From Motacilla alba alba (lineage: Eukaryota > Chordata > Aves > Passeriformes > Motacillidae), in the NCBI RefSeq assembly GCF_015832195.1, contig NC_052017.1:13840790-13904789 (forward strand): a stretch of 64,000 nt of DNA, in the 5' to 3' direction. Below the pieces are notes generated by a model that was given only the letters and a program-made list of their open reading frames with translations, was not told where the DNA came from and made no database searches. This document shows positions 12,150 through 24,800 of the stretch, one piece after another. Position 1 is the first letter of the stretch; every line of letters starts with the position of its first letter. The position numbers and the translations under genes were made by a program.

Positions 12150-13215
12150 AAGGTTGTGCCTTTATTAATGGGCTCCCATCAGGTTGGCTGTATTCTTTCA
12201 TTTTCCATAATTGCTTTGGAGACTGAGCTTTGCCGGGTGTTCACAGTGTTCAGCTGCAATGTGCAAGTGGCCATGGTGCTTGGTTGCCCAGGATTAGCTT
12301 GTAGGCTCTCTGCTCAAAGGGAGAAAGCAATACTGCAAGACCACTTGTGATCTGCTGTGGCTCTCCAAACCAGTCAGCATACACATGAAGGAAACCCTTT
12401 GTGATTGCTAGCCAGACACGCCTCAGATAACGTCTGCAAAGCTGTGGGATCCCCATGGACACCATGGGATATGGACAGGCAGACAGTCTCTGAGATAGCA
12501 GCAACTGGAATTGGCAGCAGCTTCAGAATCAAGGCCAAGGGAGGGTAATGCTGAGCAATGCTGAGGCTGCAGCAATGTGCTCTTAGTAGCCCATAGCAGC
12601 AGTAACCTGAATATAGCTTCTGAAGCATTTTCATGCAGTGTCCCAGGTACAGGAAATTTCACCAACAATGAATTGAGGTGCTCATTGCATCCTTAGCCAA
12701 GGCCAAATTTTAGGTTGGGAAGAAGTCTCTGATTCCTACCTATAGCAAGAAGACATAGAAGAGTGGGGTGTTTTGCCTTCCACTGAGCACATGGGACAAA
12801 TGTGTAACAGGAACTCAGTCATTTAATGAACAGAGGCACATACTCTGGTTTGGCTCCTTATCCGAATCATCCATCCTTTTCAGCCAGCATTATTCTACTC
12901 CTGCATGTCTGCTATTGGAGCTACTGCACCTACAGTCAGTATTGTGTGGAGACTCACACCATGAAAAGCCAATGTCCATGAAGGACACAATGGAGTCCTC
13001 AATTTTATTTGAATAATAGGACAGAGTCTACTGGGGCATACCCCTGTGGGGTTTCTCTCTTGAGGTTTCAGAGGACTCAGCCTCCTTTGATGTTGAACTC
13101 CGAGTCGCATGTTGCCCTCTTTCTTTCCCACTGGCTGAAGTACTAGGAAGGTACAGCCTTCCTGAACTGCCTACCACATATTCCCACCCTTGACCATATC
13201 ATTTTCCCCAAGGCT

Positions 13216-13276
13216 CAGAAGTTCAGGCTGTCTGGGTTCTGTGGACCCACCAGAAGTTCTGGTTGTCTGGGCTCTG
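13216..13276 (+). repeat. 35-bp-period duplication
   Basis: A 26-bp unit (cagaagttcaggctgtctgg and on) at 13,216-13,241 recurs at 13,251-13,276 with three mismatches. A weaker third echo (caggagttcaagctgt) lies near 13,320. A small minisatellite seed. Confidence 0.75.
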
Positions 13277-15230
13277 CAAAAATCTTTGCATGGAGCCAGT
13301 TGTCTATTACCTTGGCGTTCAGGAGTTCAAGCTGTAGTCAAACTGATTTGAGCTCTGTAACAAAAGCCTGGCGTTTGAGGTGGGCAGAGCATTAAGACCC
13401 ATTTCAAAGACATTAACACCCATTTCTCCTAAAGACCCTTACCCATCAAGTTTTTTAAAGACATTGTGAAAATGTTGAGTTAGGACAATATCCATGTGGA
13501 CGTGGATCACCACGCTTTCAAATACTGTTTTATGGATTTCCAGTTTTAGTCTACAAGCACCTGCTAACCCCATAAATTTAGAAGTAGTATAGAAACTGCT
13601 ATAGACGAAATTATAAAATAAACTGACATGGGCATGTGGAGATCCTTTTCCGAGCAGAAATCCATTTTCAGTGGAAGAATAAAAGAAAATAAAATCAGTT
13701 ACCATAAATCTTCAAAGAATAGTTTAAGCTGGCTTTATCTGTGCTTGTTGCTGAGCAGAGAAAAGCAGACAAAAATTTGACCTGGTGGTTTTGTTTAGCT
13801 TATACTTCATATGCTGTTCACCATTTGCCTTCATTGCTCACATTTTCAGATGAGTCTTTTCCTCTCCATGCATGACATGTATTCCTACTGTCCAAAGTTT
13901 GGCTAATATCCAGACATAAATCCAAACATTTGTAGCAACTCCTGGGTCAATTTGTGGAGAAGTTCTTGAAAATCTGTAAGTTGTTCTTATGGGTTTGCAT
14001 TCTTTGTCCCTCTTTCTGTGTGTATTGCGATAGGGGAAAATGGAAGGAAATAATGTCTTCTTCATTAGAATTCAAAGTCAAAGTTTCTTTGATGCTTTGC
14101 TCATTATTTTTATAAATAGCCTTAAAATAGTGCATTCTTTATCCATAATTGAACAGATCACTATGTTTACTTCCCTGTGCTTTTTTTTTTTTTCCCTGCA
14201 AACTGCAGATAAGGAGTCACTCATATGTGGCATAAAGCTCTTTTTTAAAAAAATTAGTCATGGTGACTAATAGTTGGTATCTTTCAAACTTCTGGCTATT
14301 CAGCTACGACATGATTGAGATGCAGAATCAAAATTCATAAGAAATATCAAAAGCCTTTTGTCAGACTCAGAAAACCAAAGGAGTGTGAAGTTGTATTATC
14401 TCAGGGACAGTGAGATGAGAAACAGTGGCATACCCAAATGAGAAACTTTAAAAGGTTTAGCCAACAGTACTCAATGAACATTGCTTTACTGAGGCAAAAT
14501 TACCTGAAATATTTCAGAGCATTTCCTAAGGTTACCTATTGGGCAAAAAAAAAGAGGATATTATATATTATTAGTGTTGGGCTTTTAAATACATTTGACC
14601 ACAGGCCATTGAAGCAGAAGATAATGTGTTTTTTTAGTATTAACATGTTTCCATGCATAATAAATAGTGATCAAAAATGCATAAAAAAGGAGTAGCCCAA
14701 TGATAGGAGACTATTTGTGGCTTTTCTTCCTGTAATGGGAAATGGACTTTAATTACTTCTCAGAATTTGTATCAAAGAAGACTATTTTTATCTACTTGGC
14801 TGTTGTAGTCCAAGCAACTTCTGTGTGGGAGGCTGTGCTAATGATCTCCACATACATCTCAAAGCATTGTTCTTTGGAAGAACAAATCAAATTTGCAGAT
14901 ATCTGAGACATTTTCAATTTCTTTTCTTTTGAGTGGACTTTCCAGCCACACATAGTTGTATGTAGTCCATGAGAACTGTTGCTCACTGGCAACTAAACAG
15001 GCTATCAGGCTAGATGCCCACTTATTTTTCTGACAAGACTGAAAGCATACATTTTTTTCTAAGACAAAATATGTTCCCTGGAAAAATATTTGAACAACTA
15101 GCAGGACACCCAAAGACTTTCTACATTTTCTGAAAGCTTTACCTTTCAATCATTTGGATGCCTTTCATGGAAAGGTATTGAAATTCTCAGTTATTTCTCA
15201 TGAAACTACTCTTGTGTCAGAGGAAATACC

Positions 15231-15276
15231 AAAACAAAACAAACAAACACACACACACACACAAAAAAAAAAAAAA
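15231..15276 (+). repeat. (CA)n microsatellite with poly-A tail
   Basis: An aaaacaaaacaaacaaac lead-in, then about nine CA units, then A14. A simple repeat likely to vary in length. Confidence 0.95.
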
Positions 15277-18189
15277 TCTTCAGTGCCCCACAGGAAGCCC
15301 TCCAAGACGTGATCCTTAGTGGTGATTCCTGGATTTCCCTGCCTGGAACCTATTTGTACTTCCCACAGCAGCTCCTCCCTGCTCTGTGCACAGCCCTTCC
15401 CAGTCCATCTCATTTTTAAATTTTGCTCACTGCTTCTCCTATTTATCCTTCACTAACATCACTATTTCTAAATCTGCTTCCAGGATTTAATCTCTCCATC
15501 CCATTTTCCCCATCATCCCCTCACCTTTGTTTTTTTCAGGGTACTTGTATGACTCCTCTTTTCCACTGTTCTCATTCTCCCCTACTGTTTGCATGGCCCT
15601 TCCTTCTTAGGCCTAGAGACATCTTTCAGCTCCTCATTTGGTCCACTATTTTAAAAGCATAAACCCTCTTCTCCCTGTATTATCATTTGCTTCTTGTACT
15701 TGTCTCTCCCTCCTCGTGCTGCTCTGCATACGTGGGCTGGGCAGCTGCAGAAAACATGAAATGGTCATTCACTTCCTTGCCCAGGGGCAGGATTTATTAG
15801 ATGCTGAACCTCAGAAAGCTCAATTCTCTCAAGATAGTTCAAGAGACAGGGCAGACTCTCAAAAAAATGGGTTTTATGGGCCAGACTACAGGAGAGCAGT
15901 GTTCAGGGAGGCAGAGTGGGAGGAATGCAGGCACAGCATCTCTCCCCTCCTGCAGATGGGTGCTGGCAGAGCCAAACAGGGATTGCACTCTCCTGTTTCC
16001 CATCTCAATGGAGCTCAGAGCAGAAGAGGTGCAGGTTTCTCTGCTTTAGTCATTAGCACTGTTTATGAAGCTGTATTGTAGCCCTCCAAAAAGTGTAACC
16101 GAGAGCCCTGGCTTTTTTTCCTAGGTCAGTAAAACTTCCTGCATTCCCCTGGCTGTCCCTGCTGTAAATACCCCTGACTGACCCAGTCAAAGCATGATAC
16201 CTCTGTATGCAACCAATGTTTTAGAGTTCCTGTGAATAAAAGTCTCTCATCTGAAGTCTATTATCTGCATGGCCATGTCATCTGCTTGCAAGTATACCAG
16301 GCAGGACAGAGAAAAATATGACCCTAAACTAATGTTCAAATTTAGATTAATACTTCCCCAAGCTCTATTTCCATTAGTGCTAATACAGGAATGCATAGAT
16401 CGTAAATTGTCCTTTCAGGCTCTGACAATTCTAAATTTAGTGCCAATGTTAATTAAGCAAGAGAAAATTAGGCAATGCAACAGATTTGGGGAGCAGGCAG
16501 TGGAAGGGGAGAGATAGGTCAGCAGTTTGACAGCTTCGGGAGGTAATAATTTAGTGAACAAACAATCATGAAGATAAACCTGAATATTTCAGTGCTTTTA
16601 ATAATTTGTAGCATTTAAGGACAGCAGATTATTTTTTAATTATCTGGATTCCACATAACTAGAGAGTAATCTTGATTTACCCTTCTCCTGGCCCTTTCTG
16701 TGTTGACAGAAAGAGTTCATTTGTTACTCTGACATACGTGCTAATTACTGTGCCCATATGTACACCCAGCACGTTTTACTGACTACTGTATGAGAGAGAT
16801 TTTGAGGGGTTAATAAATGTCAAAAAATCTTATGTAAACATTTTCTTCTCTTTTCTTTCATACAATATAGGAGTCTGTTTAATAAACCCCAAATCAGTAT
16901 AAGGTCACAATGTGTTTGGCTTTAAAAGTGAAGTTAGGGTAAGTAATTACAAAGGGTCCACTGTGTTCCTTATTTAGTTGCATATTACACAGAACTGAAT
17001 GGGATGATTAATAATCATGTTCTACACTGAAAGAATGCAATTTATAAAGGTTTATGTAAATACAGCAGCAGAATTAGTTGTTCATTTACCGTTGCCCTGT
17101 TAGCACGTATGAGAATTCTAGCATTTTTAGAAAGCAACAAAGCCAAGATCCTCACAGGAGTTCTGTGCTTAAATACCTTGGAGAATGTGGGCCCAGGGTA
17201 CTAAAATAGCTTAGTATTATTGAATGTTTAGTTAAAATTAGACAGAATACTGGCATGTGTAGTAATGTTTGCTGAGAAGTCTGGGTTATACCGAGCTATG
17301 TTGGCAGTAGAAGAAGACTGGAGAGAATGAAAAGCTTTTACAAGATCATTGAACTAAAAAAGAGCAAAATAAATAAAATTAATCATCAGTATAGAGTAAA
17401 TTGCATTTTTTAAATAAACATAACTCAGAATCCAGGACAGGATGTTCTTTTAATTAATTCATTAATGTCAAAATTTTGATTTAAATTGTGCTGATATTTT
17501 TTTTTAATCAGCATGATCTGCAAGAAGCCTGGAAAAAAATGAGTTCTCTCCAGCATCTTCCTTATCCCATGGTGCACTGCCATGACAGTAGTGAGATGGT
17601 ACTTACCTGCAGTAAGCACCAGCAGGCACGTACTGACCATCAACACAATCAACAATAACTCTGCTCCATCATGTCACTAACAGTAATCTAGGTCATCAGT
17701 TTAGAGCACAACAAATAAATCTCTCTCTCCTTCCCAGTGGATGTTGTTATCACACATAGATTCACTGAGTCTAGAAAGATTTTGGTTCCTAAATACCTCA
17801 GTGGATCCAGCAGTTAGTAAACAGTTCAGTAAGGTAACTACTAGCTTTTGAGAGAGGAGTAAAACTTGCTTCACCCTTCCTCATGAAGACTGAGTGCTAA
17901 GTAGAAAGTATTCTATAATTTTCACTTTGGAATACAGTATGGTTAGTCTTTAATGAAGAGGACCAAATCCTGGGTTGTGTTGCACTTTTAATTCATTATA
18001 CTTTTTACTGCTATTCATAGAGATTCATGTTCAGAACAAATACCAGGTTTGTATCTATTTATATTTCAGATCATATTAAACTCCCAAATGTGGTTCATAA
18101 ATAGGGCAGTAAATGGAGCTGCTTTTTTGAATGAAAAGTCCTTGGTAACTTATTGACCAGGTAATAAAAGGAAAGTGCTTGCATTCCGT

Positions 18190-18610
18190 ACTGAAAAGGC
18201 TGGATCATGCACCGCCACGGCCAGTGGGAGTTCTGCCACTGACTTCACTGGGAGTGCATAGCGAGGCTGCTTTGTTCCTCATTCAGTCTAGTTAACAAGA
18301 TTTGTGCTCCAGTCCCTTTTCACCAAAATGCTGGCAGGCTTCTTACAACATTACTGGAAACGAGGCCCTATACAAATTGCTAAGGCCTTTTGTATTTTAA
18401 TGTCTTTTTTGTAATGATATTCAGTCCTTTGGGGCAGCTGCCTAAGAGAGACATTTGTCAACTTCACTTTGTTTTTAGGACAGATGAGCCAGAGCCAAAA
18501 CCATAGACCTGAATAACTTGAAAATCCAGAGGAGCTTGGATCCAGATTTGAGCCCCACAATTTGAGGCCCTTGCTGATTAGCAGGCCAAAGTTTCAGGCT
18601 CTGATCGTGT
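18190..18610. repeat. Possible ancient dispersed repeat, two remnants
   Basis: Ccagtgggagttctgccact followed by gacttcactgggag (18,222-18,256) strongly recalls the widespread amniote repeat phrase 'gggagttttgccattgacttcagtggg'. Farther right, ggatccagatttgagcccca and neighbours (18,538-18,600) recall a second part of such elements. The pieces may belong to one old insertion. Family unassigned. Confidence 0.4.
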
Positions 18611-21600
18611 GCTGTGCTTTAACAAGCTGTACTCATGCTTTGAAAGGGGCTCAATATTTGCTGCCAGCATCGTCGGGATTGAAACACAGGTCTCCCGAGC
18701 AGTGTCCTGGCTCTGACACTGTCCCACAGCCATTGCCTACAAAAGAGTACAGAAACAGGGCAAACACAGCAATATTCCCCAGCACAGCTCCCCATCTTCA
18801 GCAGCACACTGTGGTTGAGTCTTTGCGTTGCCAGAGAATTTTCTTGTTAGCACCAGCCATTCCCTTCTGGATTACCTCTTGCTATTCCTGGTCCTCCTGC
18901 TCCTGAGGCAAACATTTGGAAGGGAGAGCTTGTAAAATCCCAGTGCTGCTATGTGCATGTGAGAGAGCTGAGATGGGCAGGTCTGAAACAGGGATCATGG
19001 GGAAGGACAAAGAGAGAAAGAGGAATGGCTGCAGAAAGTCTGTGCTTGGAAAGATTAAAATCCCGGGCTCTAGGATACCCACGATAGCTTTATACAGAAG
19101 TGTAAATATGGCCAGTTAGAAAATGGTTGGACTTAAATTAGTGCAGCATTCTTGCTTCGATAAAGTTGACACTTATAACTGCAGTTCTGCTTTTTTAGGA
19201 TAAATTACAGGCACACAGACCAAAAAGTGGTGAAAGTAAGGGCAAAGTATTTAAAATTATGTCTGTGAAATGCATATGCAAAACTAATTAATTTATAGAT
19301 GGCATTTGTTCGTATCCCCCCATGCGATGCACTGAGAATCTCTCTGGTATTGTAGAATTCAAACACTGAAAAGAAATTGCCCGAGGGATTGAATGTCTTT
19401 CCTTTACATTGTTTTTAAAAGGAAGAATTTCTCACACTGTGTTTATTTGCTGCTAAGATACTGTTACACTAGCACCATCACAGCCTGTGTCTCACTGCAG
19501 TACCACATAAATTAGGTTGTTGCAGGGAGTATCAAGAATGTGCATACACTGCCTGACTAGAGCAATTTTATCTGAATAATGTTTTGTGACCTTGCTTGCA
19601 AAAAGGTCCTGACTAAAAAAGCATAGATTTACCAGGCATCCTGGCTGTACTGAAAGATTGCAATTACCATTCTATTTTATCAGTATTAGTAGAGAGAGTT
19701 CCTGCCCTGCCATCTCCTCTCCAAACACAAATGAAAAGTTGGGAAGCTGTATGACTGAAGTAATGAAATACATTAAATCCAGGTACCTGTTTCAAATTCA
19801 ACAATTGTGGAAATGATGGAAGAGCCATCACCATCAAGATGACTTTCCAACAGGCTCAATGAGATGGTTTTGTGGACTCAGTCCAATTCTTAATGGACAT
19901 AAGTCCACATTACAAAAAGCAACACACAACTGGCAGTAATTGATACTCTTTTGGCACTCAACAGAGAAGTGAAGTATTGAATGAGCATGAAGAATGGACT
20001 AACCTTTCACCTCCCCCCCTGCATTCCAGGTCAGGGATGAGACATCTGATAGAGCTACATAGGAAGCTTGGGCTGCTGCTCTCCGTGCCGCCCCGTGCTG
20101 TACCCAAACAAAGAACTTCCTTCTTAACAAGCATTGGGCTGACACTTTTCATGAACTTTAAACTTATGTTAAAAATTTGGAGGCTTTGGAAGTTAGTGTA
20201 TAACCTCAGGATTCTGCCTAAAGAGTACAAGCTACTGCTTCGCATAAAGCTGTCTCTCCCTGACTGCCAGCTGCATTAAAATCTATTACATTAATTCCCT
20301 GTTATACATATGCATATATAATGTATATGTACATGCATAGCAGGAGTAAATGTATTAGTTATTCATGTGTGTTTATACATAATAGTAAAAGTAATGCCTT
20401 TAGCTAAGATTGCCTAATGCTTGTTTGTAAGAACTTACTTTCAATTACTTACACAGTTTGCCAAAATTTAACTGTTACAGCTTAAATTTTCCATGGTGGG
20501 TATCTGTCTCTAACTGAATTGGGTTTGGAAAGTCTTGACTAAAATGGCTCAAGATAATTCCAAGAACACAGACAGTAAAAATACATCCTTTTAGTCATGT
20601 TAAGAACTCTTGCAGCCATCATATTGAGAGACTCTAGCATGTCTAAGTTTTGGAGCTGAAGTTTGAAACTCCATTTGGAAATTACTTTGATGTCAAGACT
20701 TATCTTCTGTCACTCCTGTGGAAATCTGATCCAGCTGTAATCTCCTAAAAAACTAAATTCTCACACACTCATAGTCTGTTAAAATGTAAATTCTCCAAAT
20801 AATCTATTTGCAGTAAGCATGCTGTCTTTTCATACAGCTGTGACATCTGAGACACAGTGTATATTTGCTTTCTCTGTGGAGAATATCCACACATATATGT
20901 ATATAAAAATATGTCCAATGACTCTTCCTGTCATTTGTACACATTGTGTACACCAGGAATGATTGCCCCATAGACCCATCTCTGCACTGCATTAGGGTTC
21001 AGCTCTTCTCAGGGACTGTGTAGATGATTTTAGTTACAGCCATGAGGACAACAGCACCTGCAACAAGGACCAGGGAACACCTGCATCATGAATCAGGATG
21101 CTTAAGCCTACTCTCAAGACTTCATATCACAGTGAGCCCACTAGGTATCTAAAGCCTCATGTCTCAAAGGGTCTATGCCCAAAATCATTGAGGGCTGCCC
21201 TGATCAGTCTCTATGACCTCAGCAGCCAACTGCTTTAACCTGAGCTTTGCTGTACCCTCTGGAGGAATTGGTATTGCTCACAGGGTGCTTTATAAACAAG
21301 TTTAAGGAAGCCATGGGGAAAAGGGTGAGCAGTGAACATAAAGAAGCGTCATTAACTTCTGAAGGATGCAGAAGTGACAAAGTGCTTGAATTAAGATTGT
21401 TGTTTCAAGAGCTCCAGAGTGTGCAAGTGAGGTAGAAATCTACACTTCTGTAAGCACTGAAAATGAGGACTGAGCAGAGGCCAAAATATCCTAATAAGCT
21501 CCCACCCTCTGATCATGATATAAACACACAAGAGGAAGTATAATGATTTTTGTTAGTGACAAAGGTTTGAGTAGTGTATATTAAAAGCAAAGGCTTAGAC

Positions 21601-21827
21601 ACATCACAGAGTGAACTGAGTCAGCTTAAAAAAACATCGACATCTAATTCCTCTTTTGAGAGCTCTCAGAATCCAGTGCATTAAATAATATGAGGGCAAA
21701 ATGGAAAAAATAAGTTTAACATACGTAATCAAAGTTCAGTTTAAACGCATGCTGAGGGGAAAGGTAAGGTTATACAGACCACTTAAAAACTAATATTTCC
21801 TCACTTTTCAATCCTTGTCTCTGTTAA
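18611..21827. other. Noncoding flank
   Basis: No gene or identifiable element. A short AT palindrome-like stretch (tatacatatgcatatataat and on) occurs at about 20,303-20,335. The 114-codon ORF at 18,562-18,906 starts within the old repeat remnant and is judged accidental. Confidence 0.5.
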
Positions 21828-21896
21828 AAGGGCTGGATAAGGTGGCCTACAGAGGTCCCTTGCAACCTCAACTATTCTGTAATTCTAACATTCTCT
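21828..21896 (+). mobile_element. CR1 LINE 3'-end fragment
   Basis: The sequence reads ...ggtggcctacagaggtccct, then tgcaacctcaactattctgt, then aattctaac. This matches the conserved 3' terminus of CR1 elements (gacc..cagaggtcccttccaacctcaaccattctgtgattctgtga), including a worn ATTCTRTG terminal octamer repeat. Only the last ~65 bp are recognisable, consistent with the 5'-truncated copies typical of CR1. Confidence 0.75.
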
Positions 21897-24800
21897 TAAT
21901 ATAATATTTGGTATGATAGACATATGTGTTTAATTTCTAGATTCCCCCTCTCCCCCCCAAAAGAAACTATGTAACAAACCTAATGTTTTCTTCCCTTTCT
22001 GTAACATATTTTGAATTTTGTTTGTTTTGCAAGCTAACCCTCAGGCTGCAAGCACTTTTCCACTTTGCCAGCCAAATGAATATGATGAAAGGACACCTGT
22101 AGGCATACACAGAAGCCAAGAACATTCTGTATATCCATTATTTATTTCGTTTCCTTCTTTAGGTCTTTTATATAAAGAAAAAAACTCAGGTGGAAAGAGG
22201 AGAAAAGTTAATCTGCTATATAGTTGCAGTAAGAAAAAGCATAGAAAACACTACTATTGTTACCTTGGCAAATAAAATAAAAAATGTTCTCCAATGTGCA
22301 GTCTGTGCAAAATAAGTCCCACAGGAATTATGCAAGCACATTCTCATTATGGTAGTTATGATTTAGATTGCATTACAAAAGTAAAAACAATCATTCAAAA
22401 TGGCTTGGGTGCAGTGATTTGGAGTGAAACTGCCACTCTGCCAAAAAGAGAAAGAGAGGAAAGAGGTAGGGGCAATGAAAGAAATAAATCCTGCCAAAAT
22501 GATCTCATGCAAAGGTGAAGCCAAAATGCCAAGAGGTACAGATTAAATGCTCTTATGAATGTCCCAAATGTGTGTATCAGCAAACTGCCCAAATAAGGTT
22601 TTGACTGAAAGCTCAGGCTTCTGCTGGAAACTCCCAGAAACACAGAGATTAGATATTGTTTGAAAAAAGGGATTCTGGCTTGGTTGTCTAGAATGAGCAT
22701 TGAAAATCACACATCTCACCAGAGCACGTGTTAATGGAATATAAATGTTTTTCTTGAAACTGAAAAACTGTCCTTTAGTAATTTCACAACACAAGAAGTA
22801 AAGTACCACAGAAATGGCTTCCTTTTAGTTCCAGTTGTTCTATGTTTGTTAGGGTTTTTTTTAGTTTAAGGTCTGTAATGGCCATTTTAAAAAAAAAATT
22901 GAATCAGTCAGATAATTCTTTTTTGCCCCTGACTTTAATGAAAAATTCACAGGCAAAAAACTTCTTATCTAAAACATAGCTACTGACTTTCAATATCTCA
23001 TTTTTCTCACACAATAATCCCAGTGTTCAAAGTAGGTATTGTATTTATCATCTTTGTATGGAGCAGAATTTCACTTCACTTTTCTTTATGGTCTTATCAC
23101 ATCGTTTACAAACACTTTATCTCTGTTACTGAAAATAAATGAAATCCTGGGCTTTCGATGAAATGCCATGATGAAATGAATGGTCCAAAAATCTATATTG
23201 AGATGACTGACTCCTGTTTGTAGAAGACATGATAAATGTTTCATGCATATAAACCAAAGGATGATGGATTTAATGATCATAGTTTAAAAGGGAAATGTTA
23301 TTTTGGAATAATTAAGTTCTGTCATTTGCAAGTCTAAATAGTCCATTGTTAGATGGTGCTTTTGTCTGTCAACAAGTCGTTCCACTTTGTGAGGGCTATT
23401 TATCACTAAAACAATTGATGCAATGGAAATACACTACCAGTGTCTGTTGTTAACAACACATTTTGTGAGACCTTGATTTGGAACCATATTTCAGGTGTTG
23501 TTAATTGATGTATGTTTCTGTCTTACAGAAGAAATATATAGAAAGAATCTTTGAAAGTTTGGAGGTGTCTTTCTCATGTGCAGTGTTACATTTGAACCGT
23601 GTTTATTATCCTTCCTATAAAGATTTTCAGTCAAAAATACCTCAGTTTTAAAGCACACATGTGAAAGGAGTTTACACTGGGGTGTACTGCCCAGTTTCCA
23701 GTTGTCACTCCAAGAGGGTGTAAGTATCTGCAGATTTTGGTTTGTGTCTGCTGGCTCTTACAACTGTCCTGGACACCCAGATGGTGTCTCAAATGGACGT
23801 CTTTGTTTAGACAGGTTAATCTCTCCATGAGGAATATCTCAATGGAAAGTACACTGTGCCTATGCTATTTTTTTTTTAATACCTGCATCAAAACAACTGC
23901 AATCAAGATAGTTACAATATTCTGATTTCCCTTGTTGTGCATGCACAATTTTTTATTGACTCTGTATAGCAAATTGAATGTGAGGGCCTTTTTTTCTTGA
24001 CATTCAATAGCAAAGAAAATAATGAGAAACATAAGTGCTGGAAAGTAATATGAAAAAGGTAATTATTTTGACCAAAAAAAAAAAGTGGTTATACATTTGG
24101 TTGTGTGAGAATAGTGTATGATATTTAATATCTGAATGATCATCAAAGAATGGGAAGGTATTAAAAAAATTAATTTGTATTTCGATCACAAACACTATTT
24201 TCTGGATTGCATGATATTTATAAATATTAGAATACTTGATATATCTTCCTGTCTCCTGATACATATATTTTTTACCACTCAATCCCAATCCATGTTTAAA
24301 AGTATTTTGTGTCTTTTCTTCATAGTTTAAGGACGAGAAAATATACAGGTGAGGATCAGTGATAAAATTTAACCAAAGGCCTCAATCTCCGGACTTCCCA
24401 CTCTGCTCTGGTGAGCAGCAACTCTGTGTCATGTCTTATCACACCAGTTTCTATACTTTGCCAGATACAGAAGCCTTTTAGCACAGCTCTGAGAAGGAAC
24501 AGTCTCCTTTTTACTGTCCAGTTCATTGCCTTGCCATGAGTCTCTGCTCTCTGCACTCCTACAGCCACACACATGGCTAGAAAGACCTACTAGTTAAGCA
24601 GAAATCCAAGCACACACAAATGTGGAAGCTGTGAAATGGGTATATCTGATCATCAATGATTTTGCCCTGGGCTGTGGGCAGAAGTACTGAAAGTATTTCC
24701 AGATGCCCTGAGCTGGCATCCACAGTTCAGATCTTGACAAAACTGGCCGATATGTTGTGGCATATATATTTAAGTCTCACAGCCCTTTAGAGATTCCTTT

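Larger units (their letters stand above)
12150..18189. other. Noncoding flank
   Basis: No gene is supported. The 147-codon ORF at 15,638-16,081 lacks domain signatures and starts inside a C/T-rich stretch (15,430-15,720). At 16,225-16,245, gaataaaagtctctcatctg has a polyadenylation hexamer and could be an LTR-like end, but no partner was seen. The stretch at 16,560-17,120 is AT-rich with few simple repeats and could be conserved noncoding DNA. Confidence 0.5.

Noticed and set aside
15638..16081. 147-codon + strand ORF
   Set aside because: No signal, domain or splice context; part starts in a pyrimidine-rich stretch.
16081..16260. LTR-like end with an AATAAA hexamer
   Set aside because: No partner LTR, no clear TG/CA termini and no internal region; the hexamer alone is common in AT-rich DNA.
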